Source: Phytohabitans sp036906915
GTDB taxonomy: Bacteria > Actinomycetota > Actinomycetes > Mycobacteriales > Micromonosporaceae
Direction: 5' to 3'
Length of the DNA: 64,000 nt
Assembly: GCF_036906915.1 (NCBI RefSeq)
Contig: NZ_JBAKHX010000026.1
Location: forward strand, 27,426 to 91,425
Positions 34,727 to 42,529 of this stretch are shown here, piece after piece. A program made the position numbers and the translations under genes. The notes beneath the pieces are model-generated. The model made no database searches. It worked only from the letters and a program-made list of their open reading frames with translations, and was not told the DNA's origin. The stretch's first letter is position 1, and every line of letters starts with the position of its first letter.

Positions 34727-35553
34727 GCCTTGACCGCGCCTTCCATGATCCCGCCGATGATCTGGCGACCGAAGATTATGAAGACCAGCAGCAGCGGAAG
34801 TGTGGCGATTGCCGTGCCGGTGAAGACCTGCGACATGTCCTGGTAGTAGCCGTTGGACAGGGCGCGCAGGGAGAGCTGGACCGTCGGGTTCTGGGGGTCG
34901 TTGAGGACCGCGTACGGCCAGAGGAAGTCGTTCCACGTGGTCATGAACGTGAGTAGGCCGAGCACCGCGGCGGCCGGCCGGAGCGCTGGGGCGACCACGC
35001 TCCAGAAGATGCGGAACGTGGTGCAACCGTCCACTCTGGCCGCTTCGATGAGCTCGCTCGACACGGCCTGGCTGGCGTACTGGCGCATCATGAACACGCC
35101 GAACCCGGTGACTAGCCCGGGCACGATGACGGCCTGCAGCTCATCGTTCCAGTTGAGCTTTGTCATCAGCATGTAGAGCGGGATGACGCCGAGTTGGGTG
35201 GGCACCATCATGGTCGCGATGATCACCAGGAGCAGCGCGTTGGAGCCGCGGAACCGCAGCTTCGCGAACGCGAACCCGGCCAGCGACGAGAAGAACACCA
35301 CGGACACGGTGACGCAGCCGGCGACGATAGCGGAGTTGAGCATGCCGGTGAGGAAGTGGGCGTCGGAGTTGCTGAGCAGTCGGTCGACGTTGCCGGGCAG
35401 GTTGCCGCCTGGGGTCACCGGCGGCGGCACCTCGCCCATGGTGTCGCTGGACCGGGTGGCCACGACGAACATCCAGTAGATGGGGAAGGCGGACATCAGG
35501 ATCGCGACGACCAGCGTCGCGTACGTAAGGCGGGTGCCGCTCCAGAGCCGCAT
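34723..35553 (-). CDS. sugar ABC transporter permease (MalG type)
   Basis: A 276-residue inner-membrane permease with six hydrophobic helices. The EAA-like coupling loop is ELIEAARVDGCTTFRIFWSVVAPALRP, and the C-terminus GRQIIGGIMEGAVKA is typical of MalG-type subunits. ATG 35553 is used; GTG 35559, overlapping the upstream permease stop, is the alternative. It pairs with the MalF-type permease and needs an ATPase, which is not in this window; actinomycetes commonly use a shared MsiK-type ATPase. Confidence 0.9.
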   Translation of the reverse strand: MRLWSGTRLTYATLVVAILMSAFPIYWMFVVATRSSDTMGEVPPPVTPGGNLPGNVDRLLSNSDAHFLTGMLNSAIVAGCVTVSVVFFSSLAGFAFAKLRFRGSNALLLVIIATMMVPTQLGVIPLYMLMTKLNWNDELQAVIVPGLVTGFGVFMMRQYASQAVSSELIEAARVDGCTTFRIFWSVVAPALRPAAAVLGLLTFMTTWNDFLWPYAVLNDPQNPTVQLSLRALSNGYYQDMSQVFTGTAIATLPLLLVFIIFGRQIIGGIMEGAVKA

Positions 35554-35555
35554 GG

Positions 35556-36530
35556 TCACCGCCCTCCCCGGGAGAGGCGCCGGATGAGCACCACGTTGAC
35601 GATCGCCACGATCGCGATGAGGGCGAAGAGCATCCAGGCGACCGCTCCGCCGTACCCGAAGTTGAAGTTGGGTGCGAAGGCGTTCTCGAACATGTACATG
35701 GTCATGGTCTGTGACTCCCGGCTGGGCCCGCCGCGGATGGGGTTGGTGCCCGAGTTGAACAGCAGCGGTTCGGTGAAGAGCTGGAGGCCGCCGATGGTCG
35801 ACACGATGATGCAGAAGATGATTGTCGGCCGGAGCATCGGCACGGTGATCGACCAGAACTGCCGGGCGGCGTTCGCGCCGTCGATCGCGGCCGACTCGTA
35901 CAGGTCGCGCGGGATCGCCTGCATGGCGGCCAGGAAGATGAGCGCGTTGTACCCGGTCCATCGCCAGTCGACCATTGTGGACACCGCGACCCAGGAGGCG
36001 AACCGGTTGGCGCGCCAGTCGATGGCGTCGATGCCGACCAGGTCGAGTGTCCAGTTGATGAGGCCGAACTCGCGGCTGAAGAGTTGGCCGAAGACGATGG
36101 CCACGGCGGCGGTGGACGTGATGTTCGGGATGAGGATGCCCATCCGGAAGAGCGTCCGGGCACGCAGCTGCCGGTTGAGCAGGTTGGCGATCCAGAGCGC
36201 GAGCAGCAGCTGCGGCACCGTCGAGATGACGAAGATGCCGAGCGTGTTGACCACCGAGTGCCAGAAGTCGGCGTCGCCCATCAGCTGCGTGTAGTTGTCC
36301 AGCCCGACGAACGGGTGGTCCTCCGCGAGCAGGTCCCAGTCGTGCAGCGAGACCCAGAGCGTGTACGCGAGCGGGTAGGCGCCGAAGACTCCGAAGAGGA
36401 CGAAGAACGGCGCGATGTACAGGTAGGGCGAGGCCTTGATGTCCAGCCGGGTCAGCCGGAATCGGGGTGGGTGCCCGGGGCGGGGTGCCGCCGCCCCGGG
36501 CTCGACACGGGTTTCCAGGTGGAGGGCCAC
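35556..36530 (-). CDS. sugar ABC transporter permease (MalF type)
   Basis: A 324-residue permease. An extended cytoplasmic N-terminus precedes the first helix (YLYIAPFFVLFGVFGAYPLA, about 37-56), five more helices follow, and the EAA loop is DLYESAAIDGANAARQFWSI. ATG 36530 lies directly after the binding-protein stop at 36531, and its end overlaps the next permease's GTG option, so the operon is tightly coupled. Confidence 0.9.
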   Translation of the reverse strand: MALHLETRVEPGAAAPRPGHPPRFRLTRLDIKASPYLYIAPFFVLFGVFGAYPLAYTLWVSLHDWDLLAEDHPFVGLDNYTQLMGDADFWHSVVNTLGIFVISTVPQLLLALWIANLLNRQLRARTLFRMGILIPNITSTAAVAIVFGQLFSREFGLINWTLDLVGIDAIDWRANRFASWVAVSTMVDWRWTGYNALIFLAAMQAIPRDLYESAAIDGANAARQFWSITVPMLRPTIIFCIIVSTIGGLQLFTEPLLFNSGTNPIRGGPSRESQTMTMYMFENAFAPNFNFGYGGAVAWMLFALIAIVAIVNVVLIRRLSRGGR

Positions 36531-37853
36531 TTACTTGTCCGCGGCCTTCTTGGCGCCCGCGACCGCGTCGCTCCAGCCCTGGACGGCGTTGCGCTGTCCG
36601 AGTTCGACCGTGCGGACGGCGTTCTCCACCTCGGTGCGGACCGCCTGGTTGCGCGGTCCCATGTAGACCGGCTTGAGGCTCTTGGCGCCGGCCGCGAAGA
36701 TCTGGCCGGTCGGCGCGTTGCTGAAGTACGCGTTGGTGGCCTGCGTGATGGCTGGGTCGTCGAGCGCCTGCGGCGAGGACGGCAGTGGGCCCTTGGCCTT
36801 GAACGCGCCGATCTGGCCCTGCGGGCTGGTCAGGAACTTCGCCAGATCGGCGGCTTCCTTCTGGTGCTTGCCCTGCTTGGGCACCGCGAGGAACGAGCCG
36901 CCCCAGTTGCCGCCGTTGCCGGGCACGGCGGCGATGTCCCACTTGCCGGAGGCCTCCGCGCCGGCGTTGCCTTCGATGACGCCGGTCATCCAGGCAGGGC
37001 AGGCGATCGTGGCGAACTTGGCCTGCTTGAACGCGGCCACCCACTCGTCGGACCAGGCGCCGTACTTGCCGGACAGGCCGGAGTCGATGATGTCCATCGT
37101 CGTGTCCCACGCCTGCTTGACGGCCGGGTTGCTGTCGACGACGAGCTTGTTGCCGGTGTCGTAGTAGGTGTAGCCACCGCCGTCACCGGCGGTCTGCAGC
37201 ACGATCGTGTTGAAGGTGTTGGTGGCCGCGTCGAGGAACGCGGCGCCGGTGTTCTTGGCCTTGAACTGCTCGCCGACCTTGACGTAGTCGGCCCAGGTGG
37301 GCCAGAGCTTGGAGACCGCTTCCCGGTCGGTGGGCAGGCCGGCCTTCTCGAAGAGGTCCTTGCGGTAGCACATCGCCATGCCGCCGACGTCGGTGCCGAG
37401 GCCGATGAGCTGCTTGCCGTCGGCGGTCAGCCCTTGGTTCCACTTCCATTCCATGAAGTTGGGCTTGAGGTCGGCTGCGCCGTGGTCCAGCAGGTTGACG
37501 AAGTTGCCCGGGTTGGCCTTGTACTCGACGAGCAGGCCCTCTTCGATGGCGACCACGTCGCCGGCGCCCTTGCCGGCCGCGAGCCACTGGGTGAGCCGTG
37601 GCGAGTACTCGTCGAGGTTGGCGCCGGTGCCCCGCTCGACGATCTTGATGTTGGGGTGGCTGGCCATGTACTCCTTGTAGAGCTCTTCGTAGCCGAACTG
37701 CCCGAAGACGTCCACGGTCAGCGTGATCGTGCCGTCGCCGCTGGCCTCGTCGTCGCCACCGCCGCATCCGGCGGCTGCCGCGAGTACGGCGACCGCCGCG
37801 AATCCGGCCATGGCCGTGACCGCGGACCGGCGGCCGCGCGATGTGATGCCCAT
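36531..37853 (-). CDS. sugar ABC transporter substrate-binding lipoprotein
   Basis: A 440-residue extracellular solute-binding protein (family 1). A lipoprotein signal peptide ends in VLAAAAGC (Cys about 29), so the mature protein is lipid-anchored outside the membrane. The binding domain begins TITLTVDVFGQFGYEELYKE and has the typical WPTWADYVKVGEQFK and KEAADLAKFLTSPQGQ regions. Given the GH1 enzyme downstream, the ligand is probably a beta-glucoside or cello-oligosaccharide; this is inference. Two LacI-type operators lie upstream. Confidence 0.9.
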   Translation of the reverse strand: MGITSRGRRSAVTAMAGFAAVAVLAAAAGCGGGDDEASGDGTITLTVDVFGQFGYEELYKEYMASHPNIKIVERGTGANLDEYSPRLTQWLAAGKGAGDVVAIEEGLLVEYKANPGNFVNLLDHGAADLKPNFMEWKWNQGLTADGKQLIGLGTDVGGMAMCYRKDLFEKAGLPTDREAVSKLWPTWADYVKVGEQFKAKNTGAAFLDAATNTFNTIVLQTAGDGGGYTYYDTGNKLVVDSNPAVKQAWDTTMDIIDSGLSGKYGAWSDEWVAAFKQAKFATIACPAWMTGVIEGNAGAEASGKWDIAAVPGNGGNWGGSFLAVPKQGKHQKEAADLAKFLTSPQGQIGAFKAKGPLPSSPQALDDPAITQATNAYFSNAPTGQIFAAGAKSLKPVYMGPRNQAVRTEVENAVRTVELGQRNAVQGWSDAVAGAKKAADK

Positions 37854-37896
37854 GAAAGGGACCCCTCTCGATGTACTGGGTCAGAAGAAATCAACC

Positions 37897-37910
37897 TGAG
37901 AGCGCTCTCA
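37897..37910. promoter_or_regulatory. LacI-type operator 1 (perfect palindrome)
   Basis: TGAGAGCGCTCTCA is a perfect 14-bp palindrome 44 bp upstream of the binding-protein ATG. It belongs to the same class as CebR-type sites (TGGGAGCGCTCCCA) that control cellobiose and glucoside operons in actinomycetes. Confidence 0.8.
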
Positions 37911-37941
37911 CAGAGATTGGCTGCTCGTTTCCGGCTTGTCA

Positions 37942-37955
37942 AGAGAGCGCTCTCA
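37942..37955. promoter_or_regulatory. LacI-type operator 2
   Basis: AGAGAGCGCTCTCA matches operator 1 except for its first base. The two centres are 45 bp apart, about four helical turns, allowing cooperative binding or looping. It lies between the sugar operon and the divergent ArsR gene, so it could affect both. No LacI gene is present within the window. Confidence 0.75.
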
Positions 37956-37971
37956 ACAGCTTGCACTCATC

Positions 37972-38001
37972 TACAAGAGAAGTTGCGCAAGACCTCTTGT
38001 A
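37972..38001. promoter_or_regulatory. inverted repeat, possible ArsR autoregulatory operator
   Basis: TACAAGAG (37972-37979) and CTCTTGTA (37994-38001) are perfect inverted copies separated by 14 bp, ending 10 bp before the ArsR-family start codon. The right arm runs into TATATT, a possible -10. This position is where an ArsR repressor would block its own promoter. Confidence 0.5.
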
Positions 38002-38011
38002 TATTGAGGCC

Positions 38012-38584
38012 ATGACGAAGGAAATTCGCCAGGTCACCGACTCCCGGGTGCTGGCCGCCCTGTCCCACCCCTTGCGGCGACGCCTGATGGACGTGCTGAA
38101 GGTCTATGGCCCGCAGACCGTCAGCCAGCTCGCCGAGCGCACCGACCAGGCGGTCGCCAACGTCAGCCACCACCTGAAGGTGCTCGGCGCGTGCGACCTG
38201 ATCGAGGAGGCGCCGGAGCTGGCCCGAGACCGGCGCGAGCGCTGGTGGCGGCGGGTCTCCGCTGGCCTGCGCTGGACGACGGCCGACTTCGACGGCGACC
38301 CGGCTACCGCCGCCGTGGCCAGCGCCGCCGAGTCGCTCAACCTCGACCACCACGTCGGCCTTGTGCGCGCCTGGTTCGCGACCGACGAGGCGGAACGGGC
38401 CCGGTGGCAGAGCAGCGCCTTCAGTGCCGACAAGTGGCTCCACCTCACGCCGGCCGAGTTGGCCGCGCTGGAGCGCGACGTGCTCGCGGTATTCGCGCGG
38501 TGGGCCGACCGCGACCTGCCCGACGACGGTGAGCAGCGCGAGCCGGTGTTCGTGTTCGCCTACGCCGTACCGGCACGGCCATGA
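38012..38584 (+). CDS. ArsR-family winged-helix transcriptional regulator
   Basis: A 190-residue protein. The N-terminal winged helix (VLAALSHPLRRRLMDVLKVY, then VSQLAERTDQAVANVSHHLKVL) is a standard ArsR/HTH_20 domain. The C-terminal half lacks a metal-binding Cys cluster and probably senses something else. ATG 38012 is chosen because it precedes the conserved domain and follows an inverted-repeat operator; an upstream in-frame start would run through both LacI-type operators. Its TGA is at the edge of a 125-bp element before the MFS gene, which it may regulate. Confidence 0.85.
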   Translation: MTKEIRQVTDSRVLAALSHPLRRRLMDVLKVYGPQTVSQLAERTDQAVANVSHHLKVLGACDLIEEAPELARDRRERWWRRVSAGLRWTTADFDGDPATAAVASAAESLNLDHHVGLVRAWFATDEAERARWQSSAFSADKWLHLTPAELAALERDVLAVFARWADRDLPDDGEQREPVFVFAYAVPARP

Positions 38585-38709
38585 CCGCGCTAATTGGCGC
38601 TCGCTACGCTCGCGCAGGTCATGCGCCTCTTGGGCCGCCCTGTAGCCGACCCTGCGCTCGGTCGCGTCGCTCCCTCGACTTCGGGCCGGCTGCGGGCGGC
38701 GGCGCATGA
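38581..38709 (+). other. 125-bp junction element with 42-codon open frame
   Basis: The ATG at 38581 overlaps the ArsR stop. The frame from it (MTALIGARYARAGHAPLGPP and onward) is open for 42 codons, and its TGA (38707-38709) overlaps the MFS transporter ATG at 38706. ATGACC occurs at both ends (38581 and 38706), as expected if one original ATGACC start was duplicated on insertion. The first 67 bp are repeated with few changes at 63924-63990. They contain ATGACC...GGTCAT inverted ends and the motif GCTCGCTACGCTCGC. Confidence 0.65.
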
Positions 38710-39950
38710 CCACCACCCTCGCTCCGGTCACCCCCGGGGTGCGCCGCGACTTCCGTCTGTTGTGGATCGGCCAGACCAGTAGCAAGCTCGGCAGCACCAT
38801 CACCAGCGTGGCGCTGCCTCTCGTAGCGGTGTCCACATTGGACGCCAGTGCGTTTCTGGTGGCGATGCTGCCCGCCGCCACCTGGCTGCCGTGGCTGATC
38901 CTGGGCCTGCCCGCCGGCGTGTGGGTCGACCGGCTGCCGCGCCGCACCGTCATGATCGTCTGTGATCTCGCCGCGCTGCTAGTGGTGCTCAGCGTGCCGG
39001 TCGCGGCCTGGCTCGGCATGCTCCACATCGCACACCTGCTCGCCGCGGCACTGCTCACCGGCGCGGCGGGCGTGTTCTTCCAGACCGCCTACCAGACGTA
39101 CCCACCCGTGCTGCTGCCCGCCGCCGCCCTGCCCGCCGCCAACGCCAAGCTGCACGGCAGCGAGTCGGCCGCGCAGGTCGTCGGCCCGGGCATCGGCGGG
39201 CTCGTGGCGCAGCTCTTCGGCGCGGTGACCGGGCTGCTCGGCGACGCGTTGAGCTTCCTCGTCTCCGCGATCTGTCTACTGAGGATCGAGACTCGCGAGA
39301 AGGTGACCGGGCGCGGACAAGCCAACACCCTGCGGGAGGTCGGCGAAGGGTTGCGGTTCGTCGCCGCCGACCGGTACCTGCGCGTGCTGACCATCTTTGG
39401 CGCGGTGAGCAACATCGGGCTCATCGGGTACCAGGCGGTGATGGTGGTCTTTCTCACGCGCGTCATCGGCGTGAGCCCCGGCACCGTCGGCGGTCTGATC
39501 GCCGTCATGGGGCTCGGCGGGGTCGCCGGTGCGGTCGTCGCCACGCCGATCAGCCGGCGCTTCGGCACCGCCCGCGGCATGATCCTGTGCGAGCTGGGCG
39601 GGGCGCCGTTCGGCCTGCTCATCGCGCTCGGTGGCCCCGGGCCCCGCCTCGGTTTCGTGGTGGCCGGCGGGTTCGTGCTCGTGGCGGGCGTGGTGGCCGG
39701 CAACGTCATCAAGGCCAGCTTTCGCCAGTCCTACCCGCCACCACACCTTCTGGGGCGGGTGACCGCCAGCATGCAGCTCGTCAACTACGGCACGATCCCG
39801 CTCGGTGCCCTGCTCGCGGGCGCCCTGGCCAGCACGATCGGGGTACGCGCCACGATGTGGGCGATGCTGGCGTGCGTGGTGCTCGCCGGGCTCATCCTGC
39901 TCGCCGAGCCCATCCGCGGACGCCGTGACCTACCCCTTGCAGTTGCGTAG
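38706..39950 (+). CDS. MFS transporter
   Basis: A 414-residue major facilitator with about twelve hydrophobic helices. The N-terminus FRLLWIGQTSSKLGSTITSVALPLVA and the loop GVWVDRLPRRTVMIVCDLAA (the A-motif between helices 2 and 3) place it with drug- or macrolide-type exporters (MFS_3-like). The ATG overlaps the stop of the short frame in the preceding element. The ArsR-family regulator upstream is the likely controller. Substrate unknown. Confidence 0.88.
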   Translation: MTTTLAPVTPGVRRDFRLLWIGQTSSKLGSTITSVALPLVAVSTLDASAFLVAMLPAATWLPWLILGLPAGVWVDRLPRRTVMIVCDLAALLVVLSVPVAAWLGMLHIAHLLAAALLTGAAGVFFQTAYQTYPPVLLPAAALPAANAKLHGSESAAQVVGPGIGGLVAQLFGAVTGLLGDALSFLVSAICLLRIETREKVTGRGQANTLREVGEGLRFVAADRYLRVLTIFGAVSNIGLIGYQAVMVVFLTRVIGVSPGTVGGLIAVMGLGGVAGAVVATPISRRFGTARGMILCELGGAPFGLLIALGGPGPRLGFVVAGGFVLVAGVVAGNVIKASFRQSYPPPHLLGRVTASMQLVNYGTIPLGALLAGALASTIGVRATMWAMLACVVLAGLILLAEPIRGRRDLPLAVA

Positions 39951-39978
39951 GTGTGCCCGATCAGGGTACGGGTGACGG

Positions 39979-41265
39979 GTGGTGGATTCCGGAGATCTGT
40001 TGGGCGAGCGCTACCGGTTGGGTGAACGCGTCGCGACCGGCGGCATGGGCGAGGTATGGCGCGCCACCGACGTGCTGCTCGATCGGGCGGTCGCCGTCAA
40101 GGTCCTGCGGCCCGGACTGGTGGCCGAACCGGGTTTCACCGAGCGTTTCCGGTCCGAGGCGCGCACGCTGGCCGGGCTGCACCATCCGAACGTCGTCAGC
40201 GTCTACGACTACGGCGAGGGTGACACCACCTACCTGGTGATGGCGTACGTGGAGGGGGAGCCGCTCTCGGAGCGGATCGAGGCGGCCGGGCGGCTCGACG
40301 TCGCCGAGACCGTGTCGATCGTCACACAGGCGGCGGCCGCGCTGCACGCGGTGCACCTCAAGGGCGTCGTACATCGCGACGTAAAGCCGGGCAATCTGCT
40401 CATCCAGCCCAACGCCACCGTGGTGCTCGTGGACTTCGGGGTGGCCCGATCGGCCGCCGCCGGGAGCGTCACCAAGACCCACGAGGTGATCGGCACCGCG
40501 CTGTACATGGCGCCCGAGCAGGTCTCGAAGAAACCACTGTCGCCGGCCACCGACGTGTACGCGCTGGGTGCGGTCGCGTACCACTGCCTGGCGGGGCGGC
40601 CGCCGTACGAGGGCGAGAACGCGCTCCAGGTGGCCCTCCAGCGGCTTGAGGGCGAGCCCGACCCGCTGCCGGACGACGTGCCCGAAGGCGTGCGCGCCGT
40701 CGTGACGCGGGCGATGGCGCGGGAGCCCGAAGACCGGTACCCGAATGCCGAAGCCCTGGCCGACGCGATGCGGGCAGCGGGCGGCGGCGCGACCACCGCG
40801 CTCCTCGCCGGCGCAAGCGGCGCCGCCGCCGTCGTGCCCGGCGCGGCCGCGCGGCCCGGCGGACCCGCCACAACCGCCTCCTTCCCCGCGGCGCACACCG
40901 GCAGCCGGTACCGGAAATGGTGGGCCCTCGGCGGCGCGCTGCTGGTCGGCGCGGTGGCGGCGGCGGCGATCGCGCTGCTGCCCGACGACGACGGCGGTGG
41001 CGGTGAGAATCCCGGGCCGGGCGACGTGCCGTCGTCGCAGGCCGTCGTCACCGACGACGCCGGGTCGCCGACCCGGCGCCCGGCCGGGCGCACCACGGCG
41101 CCCACCCAGTCGGCGTCGCCGTCGGCCAGCCCCAGCGAGGCTGCCACCAGCGCACCGGCCACGCCGGAGCCCACCGAGGGTGAGGACGATTCCGAGACCG
41201 AGGCGCCCACCTCCGCGCCCGCAGTCACGCCGGAGGCCACCGCCGCGGCAACTCCAGCGCCGTAG
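39979..41265 (+). CDS. transmembrane Ser/Thr protein kinase (PknB-like, no PASTA repeats)
   Basis: A 428-residue Hanks-type kinase. The P-loop is GERVATGGMGEVW (about 15-27), the ATP Lys AVKVL (Lys41), the catalytic loop HRDVKPGN (about 132-139), DFGVA (about 153) and the APE motif MAPEQ. After the kinase domain (to about 275) there is an Ala/Pro linker, one membrane helix (about 314-334) and an outer tail rich in Thr, Ser, Pro and Glu. No PASTA repeats are present. The gene starts GTG-GTG. An ECF42 sigma factor follows 10 bp downstream and may be functionally linked. Confidence 0.9.
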   Translation: MVDSGDLLGERYRLGERVATGGMGEVWRATDVLLDRAVAVKVLRPGLVAEPGFTERFRSEARTLAGLHHPNVVSVYDYGEGDTTYLVMAYVEGEPLSERIEAAGRLDVAETVSIVTQAAAALHAVHLKGVVHRDVKPGNLLIQPNATVVLVDFGVARSAAAGSVTKTHEVIGTALYMAPEQVSKKPLSPATDVYALGAVAYHCLAGRPPYEGENALQVALQRLEGEPDPLPDDVPEGVRAVVTRAMAREPEDRYPNAEALADAMRAAGGGATTALLAGASGAAAVVPGAAARPGGPATTASFPAAHTGSRYRKWWALGGALLVGAVAAAAIALLPDDDGGGGENPGPGDVPSSQAVVTDDAGSPTRRPAGRTTAPTQSASPSASPSEAATSAPATPEPTEGEDDSETEAPTSAPAVTPEATAAATPAP

Positions 41266-41275
41266 GATCCTCAGG

Positions 41276-42529
41276 GTGACGGCGGTCGAGACGCATCGGG
41301 CCATCGACGCGGTCTGGCGGATCGAGTCGGCGCGGATCATCGCGGGGCTCGCCCGGATCGTCAACGACGTGGGGCTCGCTGAGGAGCTGGCGCAGGATGC
41401 CCTGGTCGCGGCGCTCGAGCAGTGGCCGCGTGACGGCATACCCGACAATCCCGGCGCGTGGCTGATGGCGACCGCGAAGCATCGCGCGATCGATCACATC
41501 CGCCGCAGCAAGCGCCTGGAGCGCAAGCAGGAAGACCTCGCCGCGGACCTGGAGGTTCGGCAGCAGGTCGAGCCGGAGTTCGAGGTCGACGAGGACCTGG
41601 GCGACGACCTGCTGCGGCTGATGTTCATCGCGTGTCACCCGGTGCTGTCCACGGAGGCCCGGGTGGCGCTGACGCTTCGCCTGCTCGGCGGCCTGACCAC
41701 CGACGAGATCGCGCGCGCCTACCTGGTGCCGGAACCAACGGTCGCGCAGCGCATCGTGCGCGCGAAGCGCACGCTCGCCGCCAAAAAGATCCCTTTTGAG
41801 GTACCGCCGGAGCCCGACCGCGCGGTGCGGCTCTCCTCGGTCCTGGAGGTCATCTACCTGATCTTCAACGAGGGATACTCCGCGACCTCGGGCGACGACT
41901 GGCTGCGCCCCGCCCTGTGCGAAGACGCGCTGCGACTCGGTCGGGTCCTCGCCGAGCTGGTGCCGCGCGAGCCCGAGGTACACGGGTTGGTGGCGCTGAT
42001 GGAGATCCAGGCGTCCCGGTCGCGGGCGCGGACCGGACCGGGCGGCCGGCCGGTGCCGCTGCTGGAGCAGAGCCGGGCGCGCTGGGACCAGCTGCTGATC
42101 CGCCGCGGGCTCGCCGCGCTGGCACGGGCCGAGGCGCTCGGCGCGGCGCTCGGGCCGTACGCGCTCCAGGCGGCCATCGCGGCCTGCCATGTGCGGGCGC
42201 GCAACGCGGAGGAGACCGACTGGCGGCGGATCGCAGCCCTCTACGGGCTGCTCGGCGAGGTGACGCCCTCGCCGGTCGTGGAGCTCAACCGCGCCGTCGC
42301 GGTGGCGATGGCGTACGGGCCGGCGGCCGGTCTGGCCCTCGTCGACGAGATCGCCGACGCGCCGGCGCTCGCCGGATACCACCACCTGCCGAGCGTGCGC
42401 GGCGACCTGCTCGCCAAGCTCGGCAGGCACGACGAGGCACGGGTGGAGTTCGAACGGGCGGCCGCGCTGACCAGAAACTCCCGGGAGCGCGACCTGCTCC
42501 TGGACCGGGCGGCGAAGGCGGGCGTGTAG
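41276..42529 (+). CDS. ECF42-type sigma factor with C-terminal TPR-like domain
   Basis: A 417-residue sigma-70-family protein. Region 2 (LARIVNDVGLAEELAQDALVAALEQW to AWLMATAKHRAIDHIRR) and region 4 (EARVALTLRLLGGLTTDEIARAYLV) occupy residues 1-175. The long C-terminal extension (VIYLIFNEGYSAT... LLIRRGLAALARAEALG... GRHDEARVEFERAAALT) is the helical/TPR domain of ECF42 factors, which usually replaces an anti-sigma factor. ECF42 genes normally neighbour a DGPF/YCII protein; none is here. GTG 41276. Its TAG shares a base with the next GTG (TAGTG at 42527-42531). Confidence 0.85.
   Translation: MTAVETHRAIDAVWRIESARIIAGLARIVNDVGLAEELAQDALVAALEQWPRDGIPDNPGAWLMATAKHRAIDHIRRSKRLERKQEDLAADLEVRQQVEPEFEVDEDLGDDLLRLMFIACHPVLSTEARVALTLRLLGGLTTDEIARAYLVPEPTVAQRIVRAKRTLAAKKIPFEVPPEPDRAVRLSSVLEVIYLIFNEGYSATSGDDWLRPALCEDALRLGRVLAELVPREPEVHGLVALMEIQASRSRARTGPGGRPVPLLEQSRARWDQLLIRRGLAALARAEALGAALGPYALQAAIAACHVRARNAEETDWRRIAALYGLLGEVTPSPVVELNRAVAVAMAYGPAAGLALVDEIADAPALAGYHHLPSVRGDLLAKLGRHDEARVEFERAAALTRNSRERDLLLDRAAKAGV

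Noticed and set aside
37871..38011. Upstream extension of the ArsR-family protein
   Set aside because: It would translate through both LacI operators and the inverted repeat; the conserved domain starts at ATG 38012.
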